Part shown: piece by piece, positions 1 to 7,895 of the stretch
How positions within the stretch are numbered: the stretch's first letter is position 1
Layout of the letters: each line of letters opens with the position of its first letter
NCBI GenBank assembly: GCA_026196105.1
Contig: JAPHRK010000012.1
Coordinates: 1 to 53,958 of the forward strand
Direction of reading: 5' to 3'
DNA: 53,958 nt
Source: Rhodospirillales bacterium
GTDB taxonomy: Bacteria > Pseudomonadota > Alphaproteobacteria > Rhodospirillales > JAPHRK01
Translations under genes and position numbers: made by a program
Notes under the pieces: model-generated
What the model saw: only the letters and a program-made list of their open reading frames with translations
Databases searched by the model: none
Told to the model about the DNA's origin: nothing

Positions 1-72
1 AGTGCAAAGAATTGAACTATAGCGTGAAATAATAGGGGAATTACATTATGGGCGTTTTGTCTTTGATTTCGA

Positions 73-1776
73 TCAATACCGAACAGCAAGTCCAAAATAT
101 GTTTGTCCGGCCTGGCCGTCTTTGCCTCTAGATTCAGTTCGTCCCACTAAAGGTTGGGCATATTCCAACGACCCAGAAATATAGTCCGTCAGGTTAAACC
201 GAACCCCCAACCCTGTGGAGGATATGGAATCTCGCGAAGGTGAATCTTCTCGAGCCCAAATCGACCCGGCATCATAAAATAGGTACATTTGATATTCAGA
301 CCTAAACGGCAATACTTTGATCTCGTTGCTATATTGCAGCTCCAGCTTAGCTGCAACGCCGCTTTCTCCAGAGATTTCTGATGGATCGAAACCACGCCCG
401 AAACTGGAGCCACCTACGCCAAATTCCTCCGAAGATAATAATCGGTGAAAGGAATATTGACTACTAACGGCGCCAAGAATATTGAAGTTTTCCGAAATAG
501 ATTGTTTGCGTGACGCATTAATTTCAAACTTAGTAAAGTCGCTTCGTCCCCGGTCATTTGATAGTAACTCTCCGTTTTTCGGAGAATTATTTAGAATGGG
601 GAGGCCTTGGCCTATACCAAGCTCTACAGCCGATATTCCTCGCCATTTATCAATGAAATCATATGCAACTCCGGTCCTTGCCGCACGGACTCGATCACGC
701 GACAAGGCCTCACCTCCCGTGTTTACATCAGAATCCAGATAATCAAAGGTAAGATACCCTGACAGGTTTTGTGCTCTGGATCGCAAGAAAGGATGCCTTA
801 TTCCAAGACTAACGCTTCGGCTTTTACTCTCGATTTGATCATCTTCAAGGGTGCCACCCGGCGTCGAAGTTGTCCGGCTCGCACGGAGGGAAAGAGATGT
901 GCCTTCAGCATTCAATTTCTGCTGGTGAGAAATATCAAAAAATTGAAGTTCATCGCGCTCCGGGGGAGATGCAAAATCGGTGGTTATGTAGCGAATTTGC
1001 GTTCTTTCCCCGAGCCCAGCGAGTGAGTTCGCAGATAGGCGCGTGTTCACAAATATCGGCCCAACATAATGGGAACCGCGATTATCAACACTTACTCCAG
1101 CATTCACGACTTGATGTTTAAGCTTAACCGTTAATGTTGACGCCCCTGTAACCTTACCAGGCACCAAGACCGACGACACTTCATATCCTGGCACGTCACG
1201 CATCAACAACAAGTATCGTTCGAGCTTACTCACATTTAGGGGACGTGATTTAACAATTTTTTGTCCAATCGACTTCAAAAGTCCACGTTTATCAGGGGCA
1301 TCACCGGAAAATATGACCTCATCAACAAATCCCTCTACCACTTGAATGCGCACGACCCCACTGGCAATGGTTTGGCGCGGTAGCAGGGCGCGGGACAGGA
1401 TGTAACCGCTGTTACGGTACTTCGTCGTCAACGCGTCAGCAATTTCATAGATTGTCAGTAAGCTGATTTCTTGCCCTAGATACTTTTTATAAAGGGGTGA
1501 TAGTTGGTCCTTTGTGAAGACGGTCGCTCCGACCACGTTCAAATCCAAAAGCACAAATTTGACGGACTTGGCGTTGGCGGGCGGTTTAGCTCGTTGAATG
1601 GTTTCAGGAACCACAACTTTGGGAGTCGCGCGCGGTTCTTTAAATTCTTCAAACTGGCGTTCTATCTGCCCAGGACGTGTTCCACTAGGAACAGTTTGAG
1701 CCTGCCCCGAAAGCGGCAAGAACAGCGCAAAGAGCAGGAGCAAGCACCAAAATATATTTGGAAGTAAAGTGAGCAA
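73..1776 (-). CDS. TpsB-family outer-membrane transporter (ShlB/FhaC/HecB type)
   Basis: Two-partner-secretion pore that would export a large TpsA exoprotein across the outer membrane. The 567-residue product starts with a signal peptide (hydrophobic WCLLLLFALFLPLSG, cleavage near QAQ). Next come a proline-rich linker, a POTRA-like region around residues 70-200 containing VRIQVVEGFVDEVIF, and a C-terminal half rich in alternating beta strands that ends in an aromatic residue, as expected for an Omp85-type barrel. Length fits the family. It lies on the far side of the tRNA remnant from the integrase, so I take it as host chromosome. No tpsA partner is visible; it may lie left of base 1. Family assignment is firm, substrate unknown. 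Confidence 0.85.
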   Translation of the reverse strand: MLTLLPNIFWCLLLLFALFLPLSGQAQTVPSGTRPGQIERQFEEFKEPRATPKVVVPETIQRAKPPANAKSVKFVLLDLNVVGATVFTKDQLSPLYKKYLGQEISLLTIYEIADALTTKYRNSGYILSRALLPRQTIASGVVRIQVVEGFVDEVIFSGDAPDKRGLLKSIGQKIVKSRPLNVSKLERYLLLMRDVPGYEVSSVLVPGKVTGASTLTVKLKHQVVNAGVSVDNRGSHYVGPIFVNTRLSANSLAGLGERTQIRYITTDFASPPERDELQFFDISHQQKLNAEGTSLSLRASRTTSTPGGTLEDDQIESKSRSVSLGIRHPFLRSRAQNLSGYLTFDYLDSDVNTGGEALSRDRVRAARTGVAYDFIDKWRGISAVELGIGQGLPILNNSPKNGELLSNDRGRSDFTKFEINASRKQSISENFNILGAVSSQYSFHRLLSSEEFGVGGSSFGRGFDPSEISGESGVAAKLELQYSNEIKVLPFRSEYQMYLFYDAGSIWAREDSPSRDSISSTGLGVRFNLTDYISGSLEYAQPLVGRTESRGKDGQAGQTYFGLAVRY

Positions 1777-2399
1777 TCAAATTACCTTTGCATACTCATG
1801 TTTATTGAGTTGTTGCTCGCGCAAGCCAATTAGTAAAAACATCTATCCCCCCAAAAGATGTGCGATTATAACAGCAAAACCCAATCAGAAAAGATATCCT
1901 TTTTGGCTGTGATAAAACAAGCATCTTCTAAAGTTCAAATTCACCTAAGTGCTATTGGATTATTTATGGCTAGAAAGCAAAATTGACACCGCTTTCTGGT
2001 CTGCAACTAATATTGCAGCCGTCAAAGATGGGCATATTTTACTCCCTTAATCCCAGTCCAACATTTCCCAAGCTTGCGTAAACTTGTTTTCTGATGATGC
2101 CCTATTGATGCCCAAGGGGAAACTGTAGCCTTTTGAGAATGATATTATTGATATTATCGCTCAAAACCCTCCAGAATTAGAGTTTTATAATCCACCGCGA
2201 ATCAAAGGGGTTAGAGTGAATTGATTTCATAAATTCTAGAGTTACAATTTTTTGTGCCTATTTGTGCCCCGTAATTTATGGAACAATTTTGCATTTCGTG
2301 TAAACCATTGATTACACATAGTATTTTTTTGGAGTCATGCGGGCAAGAAAAAGCCCGCTCTTAGCGGGTTAATTCACTGATATTGTTTGTGTAATTTGA
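1777..2399. other. Non-coding stretch between tpsB and the IS
   Basis: I find no convincing gene in these 623 bases on either strand. The first part must hold the leftward promoter of the transporter gene. The middle is AT-rich with many stops. The right end holds a leftward terminator, annotated separately. Confidence 0.5.
2341..2370 (-). terminator. Rho-independent terminator, probably of the interrupted tRNA unit
   Basis: Read leftward, the stem CCCGCT / AGCGGG (2363-2368 with 2354-2359, 3-nt loop) is followed by TTTTTCTT. No leftward gene ends here now. With the IS removed, the tRNA 3' end at 3778 would lie about 40 bp upstream, so this is most simply the tRNA gene's own terminator. Confidence 0.65.
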
Positions 2400-2480
2400 T
2401 GGTGTGGACGGCTCCCATTATTGGCGATGTTTTTGCCATAATGGAGCTATTACCGACTTCATTGATAGGAGGCCATCCAC

Positions 2481-3506
2481 ATGACGACAACCATAGTAGG
2501 ACTTGATCTAGCAAAGAACGTTTTTCAGGTACATGGCGTTGACAGCCATGGAGACATAGTTATCCGCAAGCAATTGCGACGTGCCAAGGTCTTATCCTTT
2601 TTTGCCGACCTCCCGCCCTGCCTTGTCGGCATGGAAGCCTGCGCCAGTTCACACTACTGGGGGCGGGAACTCAAGCTCTTGGGACATGACGTACGCTTAA
2701 TGCCACCACATTACGTAAAACCCTATGTAAAACGTGGCAAAAGCGACGCTGCCGATGCAGAAGCCATTTGCGAAGCGGTAAACAGACCCTCAATGCGGTT
2801 TGTTCCTCTCAAAGGAACCGAGCAACAAAGTATTTTGATGCTTCACCGCACGAGAAGTCTATTGGTTCGTCAACGTACCATGTTGGCTAACGCTCTTCGG
2901 TCTCACTTGTCCGAGTTTGGCATCGTTGTCGGCAAGGGAATGGAGAATATAACCAAACTAGCAGCCATTGTTGAGAATAATCACAACGCCTATTTACCCG
3001 AAGCGGCGCTAACGGCACTCAGGGTGATCATTGGGCAATTAGGGGACTTAAAAACTAGGGTCAACAGGCTGGAAAAAGAGATCATCAGCAAGCACCGTAA
3101 AAACCCAGAAAGCAAACGATTGGCGACCATACCCGGCATTGGCCCAATTACCGCCTCTGCCCTTTCCGCTACAATCACCGACGCCACCCAGTTCAAATCA
3201 GGTCGACAACTCGCGGCATGGCTAGGGCTGGTTCCCCGGCAAAATTCATCGGGTGGCAAACAAAAACTCGGACGCATATCAAAGCAGGGAGACCAGTATT
3301 TGCGCCAATTACTTGTCATTGGGGCAACCTCCATGTTGGGTGTGGTAAACAAGAAAAAGACACCCGACGATGAGTGGGTCATCACCCTTCTTCACAAAAA
3401 ACCACCACGTCTGGTAACCGTTGCCCTAGCCAACAAAATGGCCCGTATCGCCTGGGCCGTAATGTCACGACAGGAGGTTTACAAAGTCAGACAGGTACAC
3501 ACCTAA
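2481..3506 (+). CDS. IS110/IS1111 family transposase
   Basis: RNA-guided DEDD recombinase that excises and inserts the surrounding IS. The 341-residue product has the N-terminal RuvC-like domain (IVGLDLAKNVFQVHG with the first Asp, VGMEACASS with the Glu, KSDAADAEAI with the Asp pair). A coiled middle leads to the C-terminal Tnp_20 domain with a helix-hairpin-helix (TIPGIGPITAS) and the serine region NSSGGKQKLGRISKQGD. A strong ribosome site (TAGGAGG) precedes the ATG. Length is normal and the frame is open throughout, so the element is probably active. Confidence 0.95.
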   Translation: MTTTIVGLDLAKNVFQVHGVDSHGDIVIRKQLRRAKVLSFFADLPPCLVGMEACASSHYWGRELKLLGHDVRLMPPHYVKPYVKRGKSDAADAEAICEAVNRPSMRFVPLKGTEQQSILMLHRTRSLLVRQRTMLANALRSHLSEFGIVVGKGMENITKLAAIVENNHNAYLPEAALTALRVIIGQLGDLKTRVNRLEKEIISKHRKNPESKRLATIPGIGPITASALSATITDATQFKSGRQLAAWLGLVPRQNSSGGKQKLGRISKQGDQYLRQLLVIGATSMLGVVNKKKTPDDEWVITLLHKKPPRLVTVALANKMARIAWAVMSRQEVYKVRQVHT

Positions 3507-3763
3507 ACTCAAACAGGAGCAAACATCTTTTTTGCTAGGTCAGATCGCATGATGATCACGTAATGGATAACACCGGGAACCAGACACCTCGTCCGCAACC
3601 ATGCTCAAAACAGAGCGCTTTTTTGATTGGAGACTGGGGCCAAACGGATTTCATCAGGGCCAGCGGAGACAATCCGCACAAACAGGCCGGACACATGAAC
3701 GTACCACACCGTGGTTTATATCCAAAAAATGATCCAAATGTGAAAACGAACCTTGCAAAAAAA
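3507..3763 (+). ncRNA. Probable bridge/seekRNA region of the IS1111 element
   Basis: The long right non-coding end of the IS follows the transposase stop. In IS1111-group elements the structured guide RNA that pairs with target and donor DNA is encoded here. An open frame of about 78 codons crosses it, but it continues through the inverted repeat into the tRNA remnant, so I do not call it a gene. Assignment rests on position and family knowledge; I did not fold it. Confidence 0.4.
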
Positions 3764-3777
3764 GAGCCGTCCACACA

Positions 3778-3822
3778 TGGTTGCGGGGGGCTGATTTGAA
3801 CCTACGACCTTCAGGTTATGAG
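3778..3822 (-). tRNA. 3' fragment of a tRNA with anticodon CAU: probable att site
   Basis: Read leftward, the fragment starts CTCATAACC (anticodon loop with CAU), continues through GGTCGTAGGTTCAAATC (variable loop, T arm) and ends CCCCCCGCAACCA. The acceptor 5' strand, D arm and 5' anticodon stem are absent. The 3' T-stem strand (CAGCC) no longer pairs well with the 5' strand (GTAGG), consistent with decay of a non-functional copy. The integrase gene starts about 170 bp away, the usual layout for a tRNA-integrating element. It could be tRNA-Met or tRNA-Ile2; the fragment cannot decide. Confidence 0.75.
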
Positions 3823-3950
3823 TTTGATAATATCTATTGTCACAAATAGACATAAAACGCCATAAGTTGTTTTTTTCTTATTTTTCAACATATTGATCTA
3901 TTTACTTGCTGCCAAGACAAGACAAATGTAGTCTCTACATTGCGTCGTGT

Positions 3951-3970
3951 GGGTGCCCATAGGGTGCCCA
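3951..3970 (+). repeat. Tandem 9-bp repeat upstream of the integrase
   Basis: GGGTGCCCA occurs at 3951-3959 and again at 3962-3970, 25 bp before the preferred integrase start. Position between att and int suits integrase arm sites, RDF sites or an operator; function is inference. Confidence 0.4.
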
Positions 3971-3994
3971 ACTAATTTCAACCAAGAAGATTAT

Positions 3995-5275
3995 ATGCCC
4001 AGATTAACCAAAAAATTCGTCGAAAACGTTGCTATCCCAGATGAAAAGTATATCACCGTCTGGGATGATAAACTCATCGGGTTTGGGGTGCGTGTTAGGC
4101 CAAGCGGCAAGAAAGCTTATATTGTCCAGGCAAAGAAAAACCGTAAAACAATTCGTAAGAATGTGGGTATTCATGGAACTTTGACTGCCGATCAGGCTCG
4201 GGAGGCAGCAGCAGACCTTTTACGGCAAATTCATGCTGGTGTTAACCCCAATGAAGAAGCTAAGAAAGAACAGGCAAAGCCCACGGTAAGCAATCTTTGC
4301 CAACAGTTCCTTGACGAATACGTCCCCTCACATTGCAAGCCCCGCACCGCTGTTGAATACCGTCACTGTGTAGATAAGTACATCACCCCTGCCCTTGGGA
4401 GTTTGAAGGTTGAAAACGTTGCCCGTGAAGATGTGGCCAAACTTCATAACACCATGCGAAATGTGCGCTATCAAGCAAACAGAACTCTCGGCGTTTTGTC
4501 TGTCATCTTTAACCAAGCGGAAGTTTGGGGGCTGCGCCCAGAACGCTCCAACCCTTGCTACAACATCAAGAAATATAAAGAGCAAAAACGAGAAAGGTTT
4601 TTATCTCCGGCTGAATTATCTTGCCTTGGGGAAGCACTGAAGGAAGAGGCTGAATTTGCATCATCAGCCGTAACAGCCTTTTGGTTACTGATATACACGG
4701 GGGCCAGATTGTCAGAAATTCAAACTCTCAAATGGGAATATGTCCGAGGCAACAAAATCCATCTTCCAGATTCAAAAACTGGGGCAAAAGGGATTCCCCT
4801 CAACCAGCCTGCTCTAGAGGTTTTGTCAAACGTAGCGCGTATAGAAGGCAACCCTTATGTCATAGCAGGTAAACAAGATGGTGCGTTCTTGACAGACTTG
4901 CAAAAGCCCTGGCGGCGTATCCGTAAACAGGCAACTGTATTGTTCTGGCTTCTCCATACGGAAGCAGTCGCCAAATTAATTAAAAAGCTGACCGAGGAAA
5001 TTGGGCAACGCCCCACCTGGGAAGAAAGTCAAAAAGCAGGAGAGACTGAAAACCTTGAACTCCCCGTCGGTCTAGCCGATGTCCGTATTCATGATCTACG
5101 CCATACCTTTGCATCTGAAGCTGTCATGACCGGTGAAAGTTTGCCGATGATCGGCAAAATCCTCGGGCATACTCAAACCCAGACAACGGCCCGTTACGCC
5201 CATCTAGCCGACGATCCATTGCAATCGGCATCGGAGCGTATTGCGAGTTCGCTTAAGAAAGCGATGGCGGGATAA
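3995..5275 (+). CDS. int: Tyrosine integrase of the ICE
   Basis: Site-specific recombinase expected to integrate and, with an excision factor, excise the element at the tRNA. It has an N-terminal DUF4102-type arm-binding domain (MPRLTKKFVENVAIPDEKY), a SAM-like core-binding domain and a C-terminal catalytic domain. Active-site residues are visible: Arg in TGARLSEIQTLKW (about residue 240), the His-x-x-Arg box in IHDLRHTFASEA, the second His in LGHTQTQTTARY, and the Tyr nucleophile in ARYAHL. I prefer the ATG at 3995 (426 aa) over the in-frame upstream start at 3947, because the family begins at this motif and AAGAAGA lies just before it. The frame is intact. Confidence 0.93.
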   Translation: MPRLTKKFVENVAIPDEKYITVWDDKLIGFGVRVRPSGKKAYIVQAKKNRKTIRKNVGIHGTLTADQAREAAADLLRQIHAGVNPNEEAKKEQAKPTVSNLCQQFLDEYVPSHCKPRTAVEYRHCVDKYITPALGSLKVENVAREDVAKLHNTMRNVRYQANRTLGVLSVIFNQAEVWGLRPERSNPCYNIKKYKEQKRERFLSPAELSCLGEALKEEAEFASSAVTAFWLLIYTGARLSEIQTLKWEYVRGNKIHLPDSKTGAKGIPLNQPALEVLSNVARIEGNPYVIAGKQDGAFLTDLQKPWRRIRKQATVLFWLLHTEAVAKLIKKLTEEIGQRPTWEESQKAGETENLELPVGLADVRIHDLRHTFASEAVMTGESLPMIGKILGHTQTQTTARYAHLADDPLQSASERIASSLKKAMAG

Positions 5276-5646
5276 GACATCATGTCCAGATACTGTTGGC
5301 TTCATCTTATAGAGTATGACAACTTTATCACTGACCTGCCCCCACTAAAAGATCCACTTCTTAAGTAAGATTTTGGCCGCTTTTGACCTTGCCCCCAACA
5401 TTGGACCAGCTCTTTGCGGTCCTTCCCGCTTCTTAGGCCATCTGAGAGAACATCATATTTTTGGAGCCTTATTCCAAACTTGAAGAAAAGTGATAGTTTT
5501 TACCTATTACAATTAAAATTATTATATTAATTTTTTTATCTCCTTTTTATACATATTATTAGTTATGCACACTTTTTAGTATAATCTATTAACACCTTAT
5601 ATCTATTCATTGCCTCTTCGATTTTTCTACATTGACGAGAGACTTA
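5276..5646. other. AT-rich intergenic region before the split regulator
   Basis: No gene is seen. It contains a small dyad (GGACC at about 5402, GGTCC at about 5418) and a very AT-rich tract at 5480-5620 that should carry the promoter of the regulator at 5647. I found no clear lux-type box. Confidence 0.4.
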
Positions 5647-6213
5647 ATGAATATCCACATGCATAACATAACAACGCCTAGCCAAATCGCCTGGAATTAT
5701 CTTCGCAGAAACCAAGACTATCAACAAGAATCAGGCTTCCTCAAAGCAGACCAACTAATAGACGCTAAGCCAAACTTATTCTCTTTAACAGATCAGACCC
5801 ATGAAGATTTTGCAGCCCGAAAGTGGGGCCTCCTCGCTTACGCAAACCCTCATCTCCAAGAACTTCCCTTTTGGCACCCAGATATATGCTTAAACACATT
5901 AACCGCAGAAACCTACACTGCAACTATTAGGTCAAATACTCAGCCATTTATCCAAAAACTACGAAAAGCAAAGGCAGATGTTAATGGCCTTCAACTCTTG
6001 AATGGTCAACTTTGCCTCAACATCGCTTCAAAATCCAATTCCTCTCGGCTCATGTTCCCCCCTGGCACCCTCATAAATGAAACCGCAACCATCAGGTTTA
6101 TCTTGCCCTTTGGCTCTGATTTGCCGCAACAGACAGCGATGATCACGACCCTGTTGGATATCTCCAACGGGAAAGCAAAAAAAATGTCCACCCTCTCAGC
6201 TCAAGCATGGTGA
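5647..6213 (+). CDS. FseA-like regulator, N-terminal frame (DUF6499-like)
   Basis: First part of a regulator resembling the activator FseA of ICEMlSym(R7A), which switches on the excision factor. Seen directly: AWNYLRRNQDYQ near the N-terminus, KWGLLAYANPHLQELPFWHP around residues 60-80, and a long middle domain. The frame stops at 6211-6213 within a helix, before the domain is complete. The missing end is in the +1 frame. The 188-aa frame probably starts at ATG 5647 (GAGAG upstream) rather than TTG 5632. Neighbours fit: integrase before, RDF-like gene after. Whether the short form has a role of its own is unknown. Confidence 0.75.
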   Translation: MNIHMHNITTPSQIAWNYLRRNQDYQQESGFLKADQLIDAKPNLFSLTDQTHEDFAARKWGLLAYANPHLQELPFWHPDICLNTLTAETYTATIRSNTQPFIQKLRKAKADVNGLQLLNGQLCLNIASKSNSSRLMFPPGTLINETATIRFILPFGSDLPQQTAMITTLLDISNGKAKKMSTLSAQAW

Positions 6214-6409
6214 ATTCCTAGTTGCTCTTGATGGTTTCCTTGAAGGTAAAAGCTTACGAGCGATTGCCGTTGATCTGTATACCCCTGAATATGTCAACAA
6301 CAATTGGACCGATGGCGACTGGCTTAAAAGCCGGGTGCGACGGCGTGTTCAACGAGGGCGATATTTCATGAACGGGGGCTATATCGACTTACTCGGTTCC
6401 CCCCCTTAA
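6143..6409 (+). CDS. FseA-like regulator, C-terminal frame (DUF2285), reached by +1 shift
   Basis: Second part of the split regulator, one frame ahead of the first. The frame opens after a TGA at 6140-6142 and ends at TAA 6407-6409. It contains FLVALDGFLEGKSLRAIAVD and, later, DWLKSRVRRRV and GGYIDLL, the helical C-terminal pattern of DUF2285. No ATG, GTG or TTG precedes the conserved part, so it can only be made by joining to the upstream frame. The best switching point is the eight-A run at 6177-6184: the upstream frame reads GKAKK and the downstream frame continues CPPSQLKHGE with no gap. The fused product would be about 253 aa. A plain frameshift mutation is the alternative. Confidence 0.7.
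   Translation, partial: SRPCWISPTGKQKKCPPSQLKHGEFLVALDGFLEGKSLRAIAVDLYTPEYVNNNWTDGDWLKSRVRRRVQRGRYFMNGGYIDLLGSPP
6177..6184 (+). promoter_or_regulatory. Candidate programmed frameshift or slippage site (A8)
   Basis: Eight consecutive A residues read GCA AAA AAA ATG in the first frame. They lie inside the 68-base window (6143-6210) in which both frames are open. A net +1 change here joins the two halves exactly where family homology changes frame. I infer the role; the ICEMlSym precedent is a +1 ribosomal frameshift, and I do not recall its slip sequence. Confidence 0.5.
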
Positions 6410-6419
6410 AAACTCACGA

Positions 6420-6466
6420 GGGGTGTCGAATTTGCGCTAGGCCGTTTTCGACACTCCCTGCCCTGC
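6420..6466 (+). other. oriT: Candidate oriT (hairpin plus nic-like CCCTG/CCC)
   Basis: An 8-bp inverted repeat, GTGTCGAA at 6423-6430 and TTCGACAC at 6447-6454, is followed immediately by TCCCTGCCCTGC. IncP oriT has the same plan: an inverted repeat bound by TraJ, then ATCCTG cut before C, just upstream of traK. Here the traKLM-like genes start 260 bp later and the element encodes a MOBP relaxase and a TraJ-like protein. The nic core differs from consensus, so this is a candidate only. A terminator is less likely, as no T-run follows. Confidence 0.4.
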
Positions 6467-6521
6467 TCCAAAAAGTCTTTTCTGATCACCAGCAATTGTC
6501 ATGTGACAGGAGAAGAACACC

Positions 6522-6722
6522 GTGGACAGAACCAATCACCTTAGCCGCGCAAAAACAGCGGACTTTCTCGGACTTAGTATAAGAACTTTAGATCGACTTC
6601 GGGTATCCGGAGGTGGCCCGTCTTTCTGGAAAGGGGGATCTCGGGTTTTATACGATCAACGTGACCTTGATCTCTGGATCGAAAGCCGTAAGCAAAAATC
6701 AACCTCGGATATTCCAGGCTAA
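6522..6722 (+). CDS. Excisionase/RDF-like small HTH protein
   Basis: 66-residue AlpA/excisionase-type winged-helix protein: KTADFLGLSIRTLDRLRVSG is the helix-turn-helix and FWKGGSRVLYDQRDLDLWIES the wing and closing helix. Such proteins bend att DNA and push integrase toward excision; in symbiosis ICEs the equivalent RdfS is the target of FseA. Start is GTG 6522 with AGGAGAAG upstream. Its stop overlaps the next start (TAATG at 6720), so it is probably co-transcribed with the transfer genes, linking excision to conjugation. RDF role is inferred from fold and context; an ordinary repressor is possible. Confidence 0.7.
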   Translation: MDRTNHLSRAKTADFLGLSIRTLDRLRVSGGGPSFWKGGSRVLYDQRDLDLWIESRKQKSTSDIPG

Positions 6723-7165
6723 TGGGACCAGCAAGATGGGGACAGGCTCGAATTGAAATCGGCGTATTGCGCGAGGAAGTCCTTGAGGGGCTCAAGAACG
6801 GCACTCCGATCAGCCACGTTTACAACGATCTTAAAAGCGATGGCCGTCTAACCATTTCTCTCAAAGTATTTTACAAATGGGTAAAACGGCTCCGTTCCCA
6901 AACTTCTATCTCGCCCACTTTATTTAATTCGTCGAAAGCCTCCAGGTCAGCTCAAACACCTCAAGCACTACAAAGCGTGAGCCCTGACCAGACGCCTTCA
7001 CGAAGGCCTGCGGCTGCTAAATGCCCGAACATGAAGCAGTCGCAGGTCATCAGCCAAGAACTCAACGAACTTACAGACATGACCTCCGCCAGCTTTGAGC
7101 AAACCTGGGATGGAGAGATCAACCCGGAAAACACGGAAAGGAAACAAGACCATGGCCTTGATTAA
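6722..7165 (+). CDS. TraK-like oriT accessory protein
   Basis: 147-residue protein. Its first 60 residues (IGVLREEVLEGLKNGTPISH, then SLKVFYKWVKRLRS) resemble the N-terminal helical DNA-binding part of IncP TraK, which wraps oriT. The rest is Ser/Pro/Gln-rich and looks disordered. It is followed by TraL- and TraM-like genes in the traK-traL-traM order of IncP plasmids. Its 3' end overlaps the next gene by 14 bases. Similarity is limited to the N-terminal domain, so the name is a working one. Confidence 0.6.
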   Translation: MGPARWGQARIEIGVLREEVLEGLKNGTPISHVYNDLKSDGRLTISLKVFYKWVKRLRSQTSISPTLFNSSKASRSAQTPQALQSVSPDQTPSRRPAAAKCPNMKQSQVISQELNELTDMTSASFEQTWDGEINPENTERKQDHGLD

Positions 7166-7895
7166 TTTATTGCTGCAGGGCAAAGGCGGCGTTGGCAAAT
7201 CCTATATCGCGAGCCTGCTTGCTCAACACTATACGGATCGTGACCTCCCTTTAATGTGTTACGACACCGATCCTGTCAATAGAACCTTCGCCGGTTACAA
7301 ATCCTTCGGCGCAGAAATCGTAAAGCTTGGTGAACGACCCGACGAGGTCAATCCGCAGTACTTCGACACCCTGCTCGGTAAAATCATGGAAGTGCCCGAA
7401 GGAGGTGTGGTCGTCATTGACAACGGAGCCAGCACTTTCCTCCCCCTTCTCGGTTATATGGTTGAAGCCGACGCATTGAGCCTGTTGCGAGAGGCTGGTC
7501 ATACGGTCCGCCTTCATACGGTTCTTACGGGCGGACAAGCCCTTAACGATACCATGCAGGGATTAGCGCAAGTGCTAGGCCATATCCCAGATGTTCCCGT
7601 CGTTGTTTGGCTGAACGAATATTTTGGCCCCATTGAACGAGTAAATAATGAAGGGCAAAGGGAAGGGTTCGAGCACTCGGGTCTCTATCAAAAAAACCAA
7701 GATCGGATCCATGCCCTGATCCGTCTTCCCGAAGTGCGCAAAGAAACTTTCGGTCATGACATTGGCAAAATGATGCGAGCCCGGTTGTCCTTTGATCAAG
7801 CCATTCAACACCCAGAATTCCATGTCATGACCCGGCAGCGCCTCAAAATAATCTGGCAAGGCCTTCAATCTGCCATGGATCGGGCGGTATTGTAA
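7152..7895 (+). CDS. traL: TraL-like P-loop ATPase
   Basis: ParA/MinD-type ATPase of the conjugation leader operon (TraL of IncP, StbB of R388). The Walker A motif GKGGVGKS lies at residues 10-17. CYDTDPVNRTF and VVIDNGAS follow where Walker A' and B regions are expected. I start it at ATG 7152 (247 aa), because the P-loop then sits at the normal N-terminal distance and AAGGAAAC precedes it. The stop overlaps the next start (TAATG). The likely role is positioning of the element or relaxosome; its exact function in IncP is poorly defined. Confidence 0.8.
   Translation: MALINLLLQGKGGVGKSYIASLLAQHYTDRDLPLMCYDTDPVNRTFAGYKSFGAEIVKLGERPDEVNPQYFDTLLGKIMEVPEGGVVVIDNGASTFLPLLGYMVEADALSLLREAGHTVRLHTVLTGGQALNDTMQGLAQVLGHIPDVPVVVWLNEYFGPIERVNNEGQREGFEHSGLYQKNQDRIHALIRLPEVRKETFGHDIGKMMRARLSFDQAIQHPEFHVMTRQRLKIIWQGLQSAMDRAVL

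Larger units (their letters stand above)
2400..3777 (+). mobile_element. IS1111-type element of the IS110 family
   Basis: A DEDD-transposase gene is bounded by a perfect 12-bp inverted repeat, TGTGGACGGCTC at 2403-2414 and GAGCCGTCCACA at 3764-3775. Short subterminal inverted repeats are typical of the IS1111 group. The left non-coding end is about 80 bp and the right about 270 bp, the asymmetry expected for IS1111 rather than IS110 proper. The right end touches the CCA end of a tRNA remnant. Exact termini are uncertain by a few bases because this family makes no clear target duplication. Confidence 0.85.

Noticed and set aside
1960-2240. Possible gene remnant left of the IS
   Set aside because: Frequent stops in all frames and no recognisable peptide segment.
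3563-3799. 78-codon frame after the IS transposase
   Set aside because: It crosses the IS inverted repeat into the tRNA remnant and lies where IS1111 elements encode their guide RNA.
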